Shown: positions 1 through 10,206, counted from the first letter of the stretch. The stretch: 64,000 bases of DNA from an uncultured Pseudomonadota bacterium (GCA_937898635.1 CALEJW010000235.1:4667-68666); one strand, 5' to 3'. The notes: generated from the letters alone by a model not told the origin. Made by a program: numbers and translations.

Positions 1-84
1 GAGGCGCTCGCGGGCGGCGGGCGCGTCCGCGGTGAGGCGGTTGATCACGCGCGCGGCCACGGCGCCGGACACGGGCGCGTTCAC
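1..84 (-). CDS. ubiJ: UbiJ, ubiquinone biosynthesis accessory factor (5' fragment)
   Basis: Only the first 28 codons lie in the window; the rest runs off the left edge. It begins with GTG at 84, sharing GTGA with the ubiE stop. The visible peptide contains [15 protein letters not shown], resembling the N-terminus of betaproteobacterial UbiJ (SCP2-like domain; usually a variant of LLNRLLAxEPWARERL). UbiJ is a lipid-binding accessory protein of the ubiquinone biosynthesis complex and commonly lies directly after ubiE. The assignment rests on this short match plus position, so it is moderate. Confidence 0.6.
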   Translation of the reverse strand, partial: MNAPVSGAVAARVINRLTADAPAARERL

Positions 85-818
85 GGCTTGAAGCCCCGGT
101 GCAGCGCCACCACGCCCAGCGTGAGGTTGAAGTACTCGGCCTTCACGAGGCCGGCCGCGGCCATCATGGCCTTGAGCGTCTCCTGGTCCGGGTGCATGCG
201 GATCGATTCGGCGAGGTATCGGTAGGCGGCCTCGTCCCTGGCCACGTGCCTGCCCAGCCACGGCAGCACGGAGAAGGAATAGGCGTCGTAGGGCCGGGCG
301 AGCGGCTTCCACACCTTGGAGAACTCGAGCACGAGCACGCGCCCGCCGGGCCTCGTCACGCGCGCCATCTCGGCGAGCCCGCGCGCCTTGTCGGTGAAGT
401 TGCGCAGCCCGAAGGCCACCGTCACGCAGTCGAAGAGGTCGTCGGGGAAGGGCAGGCGCTCGCCGTTGCACAGCGCCGGCGGGGCGAGCTGGCCGTGGTC
501 GAGCACCTTGTCGCGGCCCACGGCGAGCATCGCGCCGTTGATGTCGGTCATCACCACGAGGCCCCCGGGACCCGCGCGCCTGGCGAGCGCGAGCGCGAGG
601 TCGCCGCTGCCCGAGGCCACGTCGAGCACCTTCTGCCCCGGCCGGACGCCGGCCATGGAGACGGCGAAGCGCTTCCAGAGCCGGTGCATGCCGAGCGACA
701 TGAGGTCGTTCATGCGGTCGTAGCTCGTCGCGACGGAGCTGAACACCTCGCCCACGCGCGCGGCCTTCTCCGCCTCGCCGACCTCCTCGTACCCGAAGTG
801 GGTGGTCTTGTCGCTCAT
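81..818 (-). CDS. ubiE: Ubiquinone/menaquinone biosynthesis methyltransferase UbiE
   Basis: A 245-residue SAM-dependent C-methyltransferase of ubiquinone (and menaquinone) synthesis. The N-terminal third carries [18 protein letters not shown] and HRLWKR, typical of UbiE. The SAM motif [13 protein letters not shown] follows, then DITNG-like DINGAML, the motif FGLRNFTDK, and [12 protein letters not shown]. Full length matches the family. The ATG at 818 overlaps the stop of the upstream DUF971 gene as ATGA, and its own stop overlaps the ubiJ start as GTGA, so the three genes are probably coupled in one minus-strand operon. Confidence 0.95.
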   Translation of the reverse strand: MSDKTTHFGYEEVGEAEKAARVGEVFSSVATSYDRMNDLMSLGMHRLWKRFAVSMAGVRPGQKVLDVASGSGDLALALARRAGPGGLVVMTDINGAMLAVGRDKVLDHGQLAPPALCNGERLPFPDDLFDCVTVAFGLRNFTDKARGLAEMARVTRPGGRVLVLEFSKVWKPLARPYDAYSFSVLPWLGRHVARDEAAYRYLAESIRMHPDQETLKAMMAAAGLVKAEYFNLTLGVVALHRGFKP

Positions 819-1183
819 TTCGGGTCGCGCGAGGCCCCCGCCTGCTCCAGGCGCGCGAGGTAGCTCTTCCAGCTCGACTCCTGCTTCTCGCCCAGCTCGT
901 AGAGGTATTCCCAGGAATACAGGCCCGTGTCGTGGCCGTCGGAGAAGGCGAGCTTCACCGCGTAGACGCCGACCGGCTCGATCTCCTTGATCTCCACGTC
1001 GCGCTTGCCCACCTGCAGGACCTCCTGCCCCGGTCCGTGGCCGCGAACCTCGGCCGACGGCGAGAAGACGCGCAGGTACTCGCAGGGCAGGCTGAAGCGC
1101 TTGCCGTCGTCGAAGGTGATCTCCAGGACGCGCGACTTCTGGTGCAGCTTGATCTCGGTGGGTCGGGGAACGGGAGGGTTCAT
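815..1183 (-). CDS. DUF971 domain protein (gamma-butyrobetaine hydroxylase-like N-terminal domain)
   Basis: A 122-residue protein consisting almost entirely of the DUF971 fold: it runs from [20 protein letters not shown] through [15 protein letters not shown] to the terminal motif [12 protein letters not shown]. Family members are implicated in Fe-S or iron handling in some bacteria, but the biochemical role here is unknown. It leads the ubiE-ubiJ operon and overlaps ubiE by ATGA. A second ATG lies three codons upstream (1192); neither has an obvious ribosome site. It is divergent from the GGDEF-EAL gene, with about 100 bp between. Confidence 0.85.
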   Translation of the reverse strand: MNPPVPRPTEIKLHQKSRVLEITFDDGKRFSLPCEYLRVFSPSAEVRGHGPGQEVLQVGKRDVEIKEIEPVGVYAVKLAFSDGHDTGLYSWEYLYELGEKQESSWKSYLARLEQAGASRDPK

Positions 1184-1285
1184 GGCCGGCATCGGGAACG
1201 CGAAGACGCCATTTTCCCACGGAACCGCATGCCCGCACCCAATCTTGGTAGAGTCGATCGTGGAACCGGCCGGCCCGGAGGGCCC

Positions 1286-4200
1286 TTGAGTTCGACGCGC
1301 AGTCTCCGCAACGGTCTCGCCATGCACCTGGCGCCCTGGGTCGTGCTCGCGATCGGCGTCGCCGTGTCCGTGGCCGCGTGGCAGTGGACGAAATCCCAGG
1401 TGGAGGCCCGGGCGCGGGCGAGCTTCGAGGAGTCCACGCTCGAGGTGCGCAACGCGATCCAGTCGCGGCTCACGAGCTACCTCGACGTGCTCCACGGCAT
1501 GCAGGGCCTCTTCCACGCGACACCCGGCCTCACCCGCGCCTCCTTCCACCGCTACGTGGAGAGCCTGGGCCTCGCGCACCGCTACCCGCAGGTGCGGGTC
1601 GTCACCTTCGCGCCCCTGGTGAGGCACGCCGACCGGCCCGACTTCGAGCGGCGGGTCCGCGGGGACACGGGGCTTTTCGCCGGCGGCCACCCGGCGTTCG
1701 CGATCCGCCCCCCGGGCGAGCGGCCGGAGTACGTGCCCATCACCTACCTGGAGCCGATCCAGCAGAACCTCGGCGCCTTCGGCTTCGACCTCGCCTCCGA
1801 GCCCGCACGCCGGGCCACGGTCGAGCGAGCGCGCGATTCGGGCCGCGTGGTCGCCACCGAGCGCGTGAGCCTGCAAGCCGACCCCGACCAGAGCCCGGGC
1901 GTCATCCTCCGGCTCGCGGTCTACCGGCCGGACCTGCCGCGCGATTCCGTCGCCGAGCGCCGCCAGGCCTTCGCCGGCCTGGTCGGCGTCACGATCCGCA
2001 TCCGCGACGTGGTCGAGGACATCCTCTCGAACACGCTCACCGGGGACATGGGCCTCAGGATCCTGGACTTCGGGGGCGTCGCCCCGACCGACGCGCCGGC
2101 GGGCGGCGGCGAGACCCTCTTCGAAACCGCGACGCGGGCCGGCGAAGGCGGCATGCTCACGCAGTACCGCACGCTCGACTTCGGCGGCCGGCAGTGGGAA
2201 CTGCACTTCAGCGCCTCGCGGGCACGCTTCGCGACCTCCGGCGACGCGCTGCCGCCGGCGGCGCTCGGCCTCGGGCTCGTCCTGAGCGCGCTGCTCGCCG
2301 GCTTCATCCATTCCCTCGCCAACACGAGCCGCCACGCGCTGCTCCTCGCGGACCACATGACCCGCGACCTGCGCGACAGCGAGGCGCGGCTCGCGCAGGC
2401 GCAGCGCGCGACCGAGGAGCTCATGGAGGCCCTGCCGAACCCCATCTTCTTCAAGGGCACGGACGGGCGCTACCTCGGCGTCAACAAGGCCTGGGAGGCG
2501 TACTTCGGGATTCCCCGGGGCGCGTTCATCGGCAAGACGGTGCACGAGCTCTTCGCGCACGACCCGGCGACGGCGCGGCGCATGCACGCCCTGGACGAGG
2601 CGCTCTGGCGGCGGCCCGGGACGCAGACCTACGAGGCGACCCTCACGCTGCCCGGCGGCGCCGAGCGCGAGACCGTCTACTACAAGGCGACCTACACGGA
2701 CGCCGGGGGCCGGGTCGCGGGGCTCATCGGCACCATCATCGACGTGACGGAGCGCCGCCAGCTCGAGCGGCGCTACCGCGACATCTTCGAGCAGGCGGCG
2801 GTGGGCATCGTCCAGGTCGGCCTCGACGGCGTCCTCTCCGACGTGAACCAGCGCTTCTGCGACATGCTGGGCCGGCCGCGCGAGGATCTCCTCGGCCGCC
2901 GCGAGCGCGACCTGATGCACCCCGAGGACGCCCGGGAAGAGTCGGGCCCGGGCGATGCGACCACGGCGGACCCCGCCGCCGCCTCCGCGCGCGAGCGGCG
3001 CTACCTGCGCGCCGATGGCGAGATCCTCTGGGCGAGACGGACGGTCTCCGCCGCGCGGGACACGACGGGACGGATCCTCTACGCCATCGGCATCGTCGAG
3101 GACATCTCCGAGCGCAAGCGGGCCGAGGAGGCGCTGCGCCGCAGCGAGGCGACGCTGCGCGCCACCGCCGAGCAGCTGCAGATGCTGATCGAGTCCTCGC
3201 CCCTCGCGATCTACTCGCGCGACCGCGAGGGTCTCCTCACGAGCTGGAACCCGGCCGCGGAGCGGATGTTCGGGTGGAGCGCGGCGGAAGTCCTCGGCAG
3301 GCCCCTGCCGAGCGTCCCGGAGGACTCGCGCGGGGACTCCGCCGCGATCCGCGAGAGGCTCCTCGCCGGGGAGCCGCCGTTCAAGGTCGAGGTCCGCCGC
3401 CGCCGTCGCGACGGCACGCCGGTCGACGTGGACGCCTTCGTGGGCCAGCTTCGCGACGCCGAGGGCAACATCACCGGCATCATCGCCATGACGGCGGACG
3501 TCTCCGAGCGCAAGCAGGCGGAGCGGCGCCAGGCGCTGGAGAACGCGGTCGCCCGGGCGATCGCCGAGTCGCGCTCGCCGGCCGACGCGATCCCCCCGAT
3601 CCTGCGCGCCTTCTGCGAGGCCATGGACTGGCAGTGCGGCGCCTGCTGGGTCATCGATCCGGACACCAACCTCCTTCGCTGCCTGGGCTCCTGGAGCATC
3701 GACGACGAGGCCCTGCGGGCCTTCGCCGAGGCGAACGCCGGGAGGACGGCCGATTCGCTGCCGCGGGGCGCGGGGCTGCTGCCGCGCATCGTCGAGACAC
3801 GGGAGCCCCAGTGGATCCCCGACATCGCCGCCGAGGAGGGATTCCGGCGCCGCGACATCGCGGCGCCCGCGGGCCTGCACGCGGCGTTCGCCTTCCCGCT
3901 GCTCTTCGCGAACGAGGCCCTGGGCGCCATGGAGTTCTTCCACCGGGACGTGCGGCCGCGCGACGAGAGCCAGGTGCGGGCGGTGCTCTCCATCGGCAGC
4001 CAGATGGGCCAGTACCTGGTGCGCCTGCAGGCCGAGGAGGCGCTCAGGTTCGTCGCCACGCACGACGCCCTCACCCGCCTGCCCAACCGGGAGGTGTTCA
4101 CGCAGCGCCTCGGGCAGGCCGTCGCCACCGCCCGCCGCCACGGCCGGCGCCTGTCGGTGCTCTTCGTCGACCTCGACCGCTTCAAGGTGATCAACGACAC

Positions 4201-5359
4201 GCTCGGCCACGACGCCGGCGACGAGCTGCTGCGCGAGATGGCCGCGCGCATGGGCGCCAACGTGCGCGAGAGCGACACCGTCGCGCGCCTGGGCGGCGAC
4301 GAGTTCGTGGTGCTGCTCGAGGAGATCGCGAGCCCGGCGACGGTCCGGCGCATCGCGAGGAAGCTCCTGGCCACGCTCGGCGGCGGCGCGCAGGTCGCGG
4401 GAAGGGAGCTCGGCATCACCGTGAGCATCGGGGTGAGCACCTACCCCGAGGACGGCGAGGATGCGCGCTCGCTCCTGAAGAACGCCGACATCGCCATGTA
4501 CCGCGCCAAGGACCTCGGCGGGAACACCTACCAGTTCTACTCCGCGGCGCTGAACGTCCACACCCTCGAGCACCTGACGCTGGAATCGAACCTGCGCCGC
4601 GCGCTCGAGCGGAACGAGCTGCTGCTGCACTACCAGCCGCAGTTCGACGTGAAGAGCGGCGGGCTCACCGGCTTCGAGGCGCTCGTGCGCTGGCAGCACC
4701 CGGAGCGCGGCCTCGTGCCCCCGGGCGACTTCATCCCCATCGCCGAGGAGACGGGGCTCATCGTGCCCATCGGCGAATGGGTCCTCGCGACCGCCTGCGC
4801 GACGCGCCAGGCGTGGCTCGCGCAGGGCCTGCCGGACGTGGGCATGTCGGTGAACCTCTCGGCCCGGCAGCTCATGAAGGCGGACCTCCTGAGGGATTTC
4901 GCGCGGATCCTGCGCCAGACGCGCTGCAACCCGGCGCGCCTGGACCTGGAGATCACCGAGAGCATGGTCATGCACAACCCCGAGAGCGCGGTCACGTTCC
5001 TCCACGAGGTGAAGCGCATGGGCGTGCGCGTGACGATCGACGACTTCGGCACCGGCTATTCCTCGCTCGCCTACCTGCAGCGACTGCCGATCGACCGCCT
5101 GAAGATCGACCGCTCCTTCGTCGCCGCCATCCCGGGGGAGGCCGGGAGCGTGGCCATCACCCGCGCGGTGATCGCCATGGCGCAGAGCCTTCGCCTCACG
5201 GTGATCGCGGAGGGCGTCGAGACGCAGGCGCAGGCGGACTTCCTCGCCGCCCACGGCTGCGACCAGATGCAGGGCTACCACTTCGGCCGGCCCGTCCCCG
5301 AGGAGCAGGCCCGCGCCCTGCTCGGCGAGGGCCGCGGGCGCCGCAGCGCCGGGGTGTAA
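1286..5359 (+). CDS. Membrane CHASE-PAS-PAS-PAS-GAF-GGDEF-EAL cyclic-di-GMP enzyme
   Basis: A large (about 1357 aa) bifunctional c-di-GMP protein. Order: TM helix (about residues 13-32), extracytoplasmic CHASE domain, second TM (about 322-345), three PAS domains (starting near 378, 498 and 633), GAF, GGDEF and EAL. The GGDEF motif is intact at residues 1003-1007, with an RESD inhibitory site just upstream. The EAL domain keeps EAL (about 1131), [14 protein letters not shown] and AEGVET, so both cyclase and phosphodiesterase activities are plausible. Start is uncertain: TTG at 1286 has GGAGGG close by, while ATG at 1322 starts immediately before TM1 without a visible SD. The CHASE ligand is unknown. 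Confidence 0.92.
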   Translation: MSSTRSLRNGLAMHLAPWVVLAIGVAVSVAAWQWTKSQVEARARASFEESTLEVRNAIQSRLTSYLDVLHGMQGLFHATPGLTRASFHRYVESLGLAHRYPQVRVVTFAPLVRHADRPDFERRVRGDTGLFAGGHPAFAIRPPGERPEYVPITYLEPIQQNLGAFGFDLASEPARRATVERARDSGRVVATERVSLQADPDQSPGVILRLAVYRPDLPRDSVAERRQAFAGLVGVTIRIRDVVEDILSNTLTGDMGLRILDFGGVAPTDAPAGGGETLFETATRAGEGGMLTQYRTLDFGGRQWELHFSASRARFATSGDALPPAALGLGLVLSALLAGFIHSLANTSRHALLLADHMTRDLRDSEARLAQAQRATEELMEALPNPIFFKGTDGRYLGVNKAWEAYFGIPRGAFIGKTVHELFAHDPATARRMHALDEALWRRPGTQTYEATLTLPGGAERETVYYKATYTDAGGRVAGLIGTIIDVTERRQLERRYRDIFEQAAVGIVQVGLDGVLSDVNQRFCDMLGRPREDLLGRRERDLMHPEDAREESGPGDATTADPAAASARERRYLRADGEILWARRTVSAARDTTGRILYAIGIVEDISERKRAEEALRRSEATLRATAEQLQMLIESSPLAIYSRDREGLLTSWNPAAERMFGWSAAEVLGRPLPSVPEDSRGDSAAIRERLLAGEPPFKVEVRRRRRDGTPVDVDAFVGQLRDAEGNITGIIAMTADVSERKQAERRQALENAVARAIAESRSPADAIPPILRAFCEAMDWQCGACWVIDPDTNLLRCLGSWSIDDEALRAFAEANAGRTADSLPRGAGLLPRIVETREPQWIPDIAAEEGFRRRDIAAPAGLHAAFAFPLLFANEALGAMEFFHRDVRPRDESQVRAVLSIGSQMGQYLVRLQAEEALRFVATHDALTRLPNREVFTQRLGQAVATARRHGRRLSVLFVDLDRFKVINDTLGHDAGDELLREMAARMGANVRESDTVARLGGDEFVVLLEEIASPATVRRIARKLLATLGGGAQVAGRELGITVSIGVSTYPEDGEDARSLLKNADIAMYRAKDLGGNTYQFYSAALNVHTLEHLTLESNLRRALERNELLLHYQPQFDVKSGGLTGFEALVRWQHPERGLVPPGDFIPIAEETGLIVPIGEWVLATACATRQAWLAQGLPDVGMSVNLSARQLMKADLLRDFARILRQTRCNPARLDLEITESMVMHNPESAVTFLHEVKRMGVRVTIDDFGTGYSSLAYLQRLPIDRLKIDRSFVAAIPGEAGSVAITRAVIAMAQSLRLTVIAEGVETQAQADFLAAHGCDQMQGYHFGRPVPEEQARALLGEGRGRRSAGV

Positions 5360-5414
5360 CCTTCCCGTCACACGACCCCCGTAACATGGCGGCAAGCCGC
5401 ACGCCCCCCTGCCC

Positions 5415-6101
5415 ATGCCCGCCCACATCCTCGTCGTCGAAGACGAACCCGCGATCCAGGAGCTGATCGCCCTGAGCCTCGGCCAGGCGGGGCAGCGCGC
5501 GGCGCTCGCCGACAGCGCCGAGCAGGCCCTCGAGCGCATCCGCGAGGAGCTTCCCGACCTGGTCCTCCTCGACTGGATGCTCCCGGGGCAGAGCGGCCTC
5601 GAGCTCGCCCGGCGGCTGCGCGGCGACGCGCGCACGCGGGGGCTCCCGATCATCATGCTCACCGCCCGCGGCGACGAGGAGGACAAGCTGCGCGGCCTCG
5701 AGACGGGCGCCGACGACTACATCACCAAGCCCTTCTCGGTGAAGGAGCTGCAGGCGCGCATCAAGGCGGTGCTGCGGCGGCGCGCCCCGGAGATCACCGA
5801 CGACGCGATCGAGTACGAGGGGCTTCGCCTCGACCCCGCCTCGCACCGCGTGACCGGCAAGGGCCGCAACCTCGCGATGGGGCCCACGGAGTTCCGCCTG
5901 CTGCACTTCTTCATGACGCACCCCGAGCGCGTCTACACGCGCACGCAGATCCTCGACCAGGTGTGGGGCGACCACGTGTTCATCGAGGAGCGCACCGTCG
6001 ACGTGCACATCCGGCGCCTTCGCGCCTCGCTCGCCGCGAGCGGCCACGACGCCCTGGTCCACACGATCCGCGGCAGCGGCTACCGCTTCTCGCGGGCCTA
6101 G
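5415..6101 (+). CDS. phoB: Phosphate regulon response regulator PhoB
   Basis: A 228-residue OmpR/PhoB-type regulator. The receiver domain has the acidic pair E9/D10, phosphoacceptor D53 (LVLLDWMLPGQ) and the TKPFS lysine. The C-terminal winged helix ends in ERTVDVHIRRLR and HTIRGSGYRFS. Length and motifs match PhoB closely, and the PhoR-like kinase follows 83 bp downstream. It would control phosphate starvation genes. The 55-bp gap from the GGDEF-EAL gene holds two CCCGTMACA copies, but their 14-bp spacing does not fit a standard Pho box. Confidence 0.93.
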   Translation: MPAHILVVEDEPAIQELIALSLGQAGQRAALADSAEQALERIREELPDLVLLDWMLPGQSGLELARRLRGDARTRGLPIIMLTARGDEEDKLRGLETGADDYITKPFSVKELQARIKAVLRRRAPEITDDAIEYEGLRLDPASHRVTGKGRNLAMGPTEFRLLHFFMTHPERVYTRTQILDQVWGDHVFIEERTVDVHIRRLRASLAASGHDALVHTIRGSGYRFSRA

Positions 6102-6184
6102 GCGACAATGGCGGCGGACGGGCACGGGCCCCGCCGCCGGGCGGCGCCCGGGTCCCCGCCGGACCCGGCTTTCCCTTGACGCCC

Positions 6185-7519
6185 ATGCGCGACTGGATCG
6201 GACGCCTCGCCTCCCTCGCCGCCATCGCCGGCCTGGGCGCGCTCGTCACCGGCGCGCTGGCGGGAGCGGCCTTCGCGGCGCTCTTCCTCTTCGCCTACTT
6301 CGCCATCGTCCTCGGATTCCTCCTGTCCGCCCGCGCCCGCCTCTCGCGCTGGCTCGCCGATCCGTCCGCCGAGGACATGCCCGACGACGAGGGCGCCTGG
6401 GGCGACATCTACGCGAAGCTGCACCGGATCCTGCGCAAGCAGTCGAGCAGCCGGGCGAGCCTTTCGCACGCGCTGTGGCGCTTCCGCCAGGCGGGCGAGG
6501 CGATGCCCGACGGCGTGATCGTGCTGGACGGCGCCAACCGCATCGAGTGGATGAACCCCTCGGCCGAGGCGCATTTCGGGCTCGCCTTCAAGAGCGACCG
6601 CGGGCGCATGATCACCAACCTCATCCGCAACCCCGCCTTCGGCGACTACCTCGACGCGCAGCACTACCGCGAGCCGCTCGCCCTCAAGGGGCCCGCGGAG
6701 TCCGACCGGGTGCTCTCCGTGCAGCTCGTCCCCTACGGCGACCACGAGAAGCTCGTCCTCTCGCGCGACGTGACGCGCTGGGAGAGGCTGGAGAGCGTTC
6801 GCCGCGACTTCATCGCCAACGTCTCGCACGAGCTGCGCACGCCCCTCACCGTGATGAAGGGCTTCCTCGAGACGCTCGCCGACGCGCGCGAGGCCGACGA
6901 GAAGCTCTACCGCCGCTCCCTCGCGCTCATGACGGAGCAGGCCGAGCGCATGCAGCGCCTCGTCGAGGACCTCCTCATGCTCTCGCGGCTGGAGGACTCC
7001 CGCTACCCGCTGCGCGAGGAGCCCATCGACGTGCCGGCGCTCGTCCAGTCGGTGCTCCTGGATGCCGAGAGCATCAGCGCCGGCCGGCACCGCATCGCCT
7101 CGCGGCTCGCGCCCGCCTGGCTCCTCGCCAACCGGGAGGAGCTGCGCAGCGCGATCTCCAACCTCGTCACCAACGCCGTGCGCTACACCCCGGCGGGCGG
7201 CGACATCACGGTCACCTGGGATCTCGAGGAGGGCGCGCCCGTCCTGCGCGTGAGCGACAACGGCGATGGCATCGCGCCCGAGCACATCCCGCGGCTCACG
7301 GAGCGCTTCTACCGCATCGACCGCAGCCGCTCGCGCGCCTCCGGCGGCACGGGCCTGGGGCTCGCCATCGTGAAGCACGTCCTCGCGCGCCACCAGGGCC
7401 GGCTCGAGATCGCGAGCGAGGTCGGCAAGGGCAGCACCTTCACCTGCCGCTTCCCCGCGATGCGTCTCGCCCCGGCGAGCGAGCGCGTCGCGAGCGTGAC
7501 GCCGATCCGGGCGGCCTGA
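6185..7519 (+). CDS. phoR: Phosphate regulon sensor histidine kinase PhoR
   Basis: A 444-residue kinase, partner of PhoB. Two N-terminal membrane helices (within residues 8-50) are followed by a short linker, a PAS domain (from GVIVLDGANRIEWMNPSAE), HisKA with phospho-accepting H215 in NVSHELRTPL, and a HATPase with NLVTNAVRYTP, DNGDGIAPEH and GGTGLGLAIVKH. This lay-out, with no large periplasmic domain, is the PhoR arrangement. ATG 6185 is preferred; TTG at 6176 is possible. Confidence 0.92.
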   Translation: MRDWIGRLASLAAIAGLGALVTGALAGAAFAALFLFAYFAIVLGFLLSARARLSRWLADPSAEDMPDDEGAWGDIYAKLHRILRKQSSSRASLSHALWRFRQAGEAMPDGVIVLDGANRIEWMNPSAEAHFGLAFKSDRGRMITNLIRNPAFGDYLDAQHYREPLALKGPAESDRVLSVQLVPYGDHEKLVLSRDVTRWERLESVRRDFIANVSHELRTPLTVMKGFLETLADAREADEKLYRRSLALMTEQAERMQRLVEDLLMLSRLEDSRYPLREEPIDVPALVQSVLLDAESISAGRHRIASRLAPAWLLANREELRSAISNLVTNAVRYTPAGGDITVTWDLEEGAPVLRVSDNGDGIAPEHIPRLTERFYRIDRSRSRASGGTGLGLAIVKHVLARHQGRLEIASEVGKGSTFTCRFPAMRLAPASERVASVTPIRAA

Positions 7520-7557
7520 GGCCTGCGCCGGCGCCGCCGGTGGCCTAAAATGGCGGC

Positions 7558-7950
7558 ATGATCGGAATCCTCCTCGTCTCCCACGGCGCCTTCGGCGAGA
7601 GCCTCATCCACTGCGCGAGCCACGTGCTCGGCAAGCGCCCGCTCTACGTGCGCCAGCTCGGGGTCACCGTCCACGACGACCCCGACGAGATCCTGCCCGT
7701 GGCGGAGGACCTCATCCGCTTCCTCGACCAGGGCCAGGGCGTGCTCGTGATGACCGACATCTACGGCGCCACGCCCTCCAACATCGCCTCGAAGCTGCTC
7801 AGGCCCGGGCGCGTGGAAGGGATCGCGGGCGTGAACCTGCCCATGCTCATCCGCGCGCTCACCTACCGCGACGAGCCCCTCGAGACCGCCGTGGCCAAGG
7901 CGCTCTCCGGCGGCACCGAGGGCGTGACCCGCATGCCCGCGAAGTCCTGA
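7558..7950 (+). CDS. PTS EIIA component, mannose/fructose family
   Basis: A 130-residue single-domain EIIA of the mannose family. The N-terminus MIGILLVSHG supplies the predicted phosphorylated H9, and MTDIYGATPSNIA is a typical core motif. It lies 8 bp before ptsH and is followed by EI, so the phosphate path would be EI to HPr to this EIIA. No EIIB or membrane EIIC is present in the window. In related betaproteobacteria such a set is regarded as regulatory rather than sugar-transporting; the output here is unknown. Confidence 0.88.
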   Translation: MIGILLVSHGAFGESLIHCASHVLGKRPLYVRQLGVTVHDDPDEILPVAEDLIRFLDQGQGVLVMTDIYGATPSNIASKLLRPGRVEGIAGVNLPMLIRALTYRDEPLETAVAKALSGGTEGVTRMPAKS

Positions 7951-7958
7951 GGCGCGCC

Positions 7959-8228
7959 ATGCGCAAGGAGACCGTCCCGATCGTGAACAAGCTGGGGCTG
8001 CACGCCCGCGCCTCGGCCAAGCTCACCCAGGCGGCGGCGCGCTTTCCCTGCGGCGTGCACATCTCGAGGAACGGCAGGCGCGTCAACGCCAAGAGCATCA
8101 TGGGCGTGATGATGCTCGCGGCCGGCGTCGGCTCGACGGTGGAGATCGAGACCGACGGGCCCGAGGAGGATGCCGCGATGAGCGCCCTGGTGAAGCTCTT
8201 CGCCGACAAGTTCGGCGAGGGCGAGTAG
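7959..8228 (+). CDS. ptsH: Phosphocarrier protein HPr
   Basis: An 89-residue HPr. H15 in LGLHARASAK is the EI-phosphorylated histidine. S46 in NAKSIMGVM matches the regulatory serine that HPr kinase modifies in organisms that have the kinase; no hprK is visible in this window. The protein passes phosphate from PtsI to the upstream EIIA. It sits between the EIIA gene (8 bp) and ptsI (14 bp), so one transcript is likely. Confidence 0.95.
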   Translation: MRKETVPIVNKLGLHARASAKLTQAAARFPCGVHISRNGRRVNAKSIMGVMMLAAGVGSTVEIETDGPEEDAAMSALVKLFADKFGEGE

Positions 8229-8242
8229 GCACGCAGGCCGCC

Positions 8243-10024
8243 ATGGCCGCCGACGGCACGGGCCCCGCCGCCCCCGCGCCCGCCGCCGCGCGCAGCGTCT
8301 GCTTCACGATGCACGGCATCGGCGTGTCCCATGGCATCGCCATCGGGCACGCCCACCTCTTCCTCGGCATGTCCACGGAGGTGGACCACTACGGGATCCC
8401 CGCCCACGACGTCGGCCGCGAGCAGCGCCGCTACGACCGCGCCGTGAAGGAGGTGCGCGAGGAGCTGCGCGGCCTCGCCGACAGCGTGCGCCACAGCGCC
8501 GCCTCCGAGCTCGCCCCCTTCGTGAACGTGCACCTGATGCTCCTCGAGGACGCCGCGTTCTCGGAAGCCCCGCGCGAGATCATCGCCGAGCAGCGCTGCA
8601 ACGCCGAGTGGGCGCTGCGGGTGCAGCTCGACGAGCTCACCGCGCAGTTCGAGGACATCCAGGACGAGTACCTGAGGGAGCGCGAGACGGACGTGCGCCA
8701 GGTGGCCGAGCGCGTGCTCACCTCGCTCGCGGGCTCCAAGCGGCGCCTGGCGATGCGGCCCACCCGCCAGGACGCGGACATGATCCTCGTCGCGCGCGAC
8801 CTCTCGCCCGCCGACGTGATCCTCTTCCGCGAGCACCCCTTCGCCGCCTTCGTGACGGACATGGGCGGCGCCACCTCGCACACGGCGATCATCGCCCGCT
8901 CGCTCGCGATCCCCGCCATCGTCGCGCTGCACCACTCGCGCACGATGATCCGCGAGGACGAGCTGGTGATCGTGGACGGCAAGCAGGGCGTCCTCATCGT
9001 GAACCCCGACCGCGCCGTGCTCGCCGAGTACCGGCTGCGGCAGAACGAGGCGCGGCTCGAGAAGGAGAAGCTGAAGCGCCTGAAGTCCGCGCCGGCGGCC
9101 ACGCTCGACGGCACCTCGGTGCAGCTGCACGCGAACATCGAGCTCCCCTCCGACCTGGACGCGGTCCGCGCGAGCGGGGCCTCGGGCGTGGGCCTCTTCC
9201 GCACCGAGTTCCTGTTCATGAACCGGCGCAGCCTCCCCGACGAGGACGAGCAGTACGAGGCCTACCGCGTGGTGGTCGAGGGCATGAAGGGGCGGCCCGT
9301 GACGATCCGGACGCTCGACCTGGGCGCCGACAAGGCGGTGGACGGGCAGGAGAACGAGGCCGAGAACCCGGCGCTGGGCCTTCGCGCCATCCGCTACTGC
9401 CTGGCCGAGCCCAAGCTCTTCAACACGCAGCTCCGGGCGATCCTGCGCGCCTCGCGCCACGGCAAGGCGATGATCCTGATCCCCATGCTCTCCTCCTGGG
9501 CGGAGCTGAACCAGGCCGTGGCCGCGGTCGAGCGCGCCAAGGAGGAACTCAAGACCGAAGGCGTCAAGTTCGACGCCTTCGTGCCCGTGGGCGGGATGAT
9601 CGAGATCCCGGCCGCGGCGATCGCGCTGCCGATGTTCATCCGCAAGCTCGACTTCCTCTCGATCGGCACCAACGACCTCATCCAGTACACGCTCGCCATC
9701 GACCGCACGGACGACACGGTCGCGCACCTCTACGACCCGCTGCACCCGGCCGTGCTCTCCCTCATCGCCGGCGTGATCCGCACCGCCCAGCAGCACGAGA
9801 AGCCGGTGGCGGTGTGCGGCGAGATGGCGGGCGACGTGGACCTCACCCGCCTGCTGCTGGGCTTCGGGCTGCGGCACTTCTCGATGCACCCGGCGAGCAT
9901 CCTCGCCGTGAAGCAGCGCGTGCTCACCACGAGCCTGCCGGACATCTCGTCCGTGGTCGCGCGGGTGATGAAGACCGACGAGCCCGAGAAGCTCGTCGCC
10001 CTCATCGAGAAGCTGAACGCCTAG
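8243..10024 (+). CDS. ptsI: PTS enzyme I (phosphoenolpyruvate-protein phosphotransferase)
   Basis: A 593-residue Enzyme I that takes phosphate from PEP and passes it to HPr. The N-terminal region ([11 protein letters not shown]) precedes the swivelling domain with active H213 in [13 protein letters not shown]. The PEP-binding barrel shows [21 protein letters not shown] and [16 protein letters not shown]. It lacks an N-terminal GAF domain, so it is a carbohydrate-type EI rather than PtsP. ATG 8309 (at the start of MHGIGVSHG) is an alternative that removes a 22-residue Ala/Pro-rich leader. Last gene before the SAM-II leader. Confidence 0.93.
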   Translation: MAADGTGPAAPAPAAARSVCFTMHGIGVSHGIAIGHAHLFLGMSTEVDHYGIPAHDVGREQRRYDRAVKEVREELRGLADSVRHSAASELAPFVNVHLMLLEDAAFSEAPREIIAEQRCNAEWALRVQLDELTAQFEDIQDEYLRERETDVRQVAERVLTSLAGSKRRLAMRPTRQDADMILVARDLSPADVILFREHPFAAFVTDMGGATSHTAIIARSLAIPAIVALHHSRTMIREDELVIVDGKQGVLIVNPDRAVLAEYRLRQNEARLEKEKLKRLKSAPAATLDGTSVQLHANIELPSDLDAVRASGASGVGLFRTEFLFMNRRSLPDEDEQYEAYRVVVEGMKGRPVTIRTLDLGADKAVDGQENEAENPALGLRAIRYCLAEPKLFNTQLRAILRASRHGKAMILIPMLSSWAELNQAVAAVERAKEELKTEGVKFDAFVPVGGMIEIPAAAIALPMFIRKLDFLSIGTNDLIQYTLAIDRTDDTVAHLYDPLHPAVLSLIAGVIRTAQQHEKPVAVCGEMAGDVDLTRLLLGFGLRHFSMHPASILAVKQRVLTTSLPDISSVVARVMKTDEPEKLVALIEKLNA

Positions 10025-10042
10025 GCCCCCCGGCCGCCCCAC

Positions 10043-10071
10043 TCGCCACGACCGTCCCGAGCGGCTAGAAT
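10043..10071 (+). promoter_or_regulatory. Predicted sigma-70 promoter of the metX leader
   Basis: A -35 element TCGCCA (10043-10048, 4/6) and -10 element TAGAAT (10066-10071, 5/6) are separated by 17 bp. The predicted start near 10078 falls about three bases before the first stem of the riboswitch, the expected geometry for a leader RNA that begins with its aptamer. Confidence 0.6.
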
Positions 10072-10078
10072 GGCCCCC

Positions 10079-10132
10079 GTCGCGCCGAATTTGAACTCAG
10101 CTTGCGGGCGCGTAATAAATGCGGCTAAAGCG
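10079..10132 (+). promoter_or_regulatory. SAM-II riboswitch aptamer
   Basis: The segment closely matches the SAM-II (metA-motif) class. Stem P1 is CGCGCC (10081-10086) paired with GGCGCG (10107-10112). Right after P1 comes the class hallmark, here TAATAAATGCGGCTAAAG (10113-10130), nearly the same as the TGATAAATGTAGCTAAA of characterised members; it forms the pseudoknot with the P1 loop and binds SAM. Placement ahead of metX, a methionine biosynthesis gene, fits the class. Recognition is by motif and structure, not by a covariance search. Confidence 0.88.
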
Positions 10133-10139
10133 AGAGGCA

Positions 10140-10186
10140 GGTCTCCCGAAGAGAACCCGACCCCGCGGCAGCCGGTCGGGTTTTTT
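10140..10186 (+). terminator. Riboswitch expression platform: intrinsic terminator with competing hairpin
   Basis: A 9-bp stem AACCCGACC (10154-10162) with GGTCGGGTT (10174-10182) runs into a six-T tract (10181-10186): a strong intrinsic terminator 20 bp before the metX ATG. Bases 10140-10145 (GGTCTC) can instead pair with 10151-10157 (GAGAACC, one bulged A). That hairpin uses the first bases of the terminator stem, so it would act as an anti-terminator. The terminator is seen directly; the switching is inferred. Confidence 0.8.
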
Positions 10187-10206
10187 CCTTTTCGGCACGG
10201 GAAACG

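Noticed and set aside
5364..5386. Two CCCGTMACA copies before phoB considered as a Pho box
   Set aside because: Spacing of 14 bp differs from the 11-bp period of Pho boxes, and the match to CTGTCAT is poor.
1378..5466. A 1,362-codon open frame on the plus strand
   Set aside because: Arg/Pro/Gly/Ala-rich +1 shadow of the GGDEF-EAL gene; no domain recognised.
815..5686. A 1,623-codon open frame on the minus strand opposite the GGDEF-EAL gene
   Set aside because: A GC-rich shadow: highly repetitive Arg/Ala/Gly/His composition without motifs, antisense to a clear multidomain protein. Only its last 122 codons (DUF971) are real.
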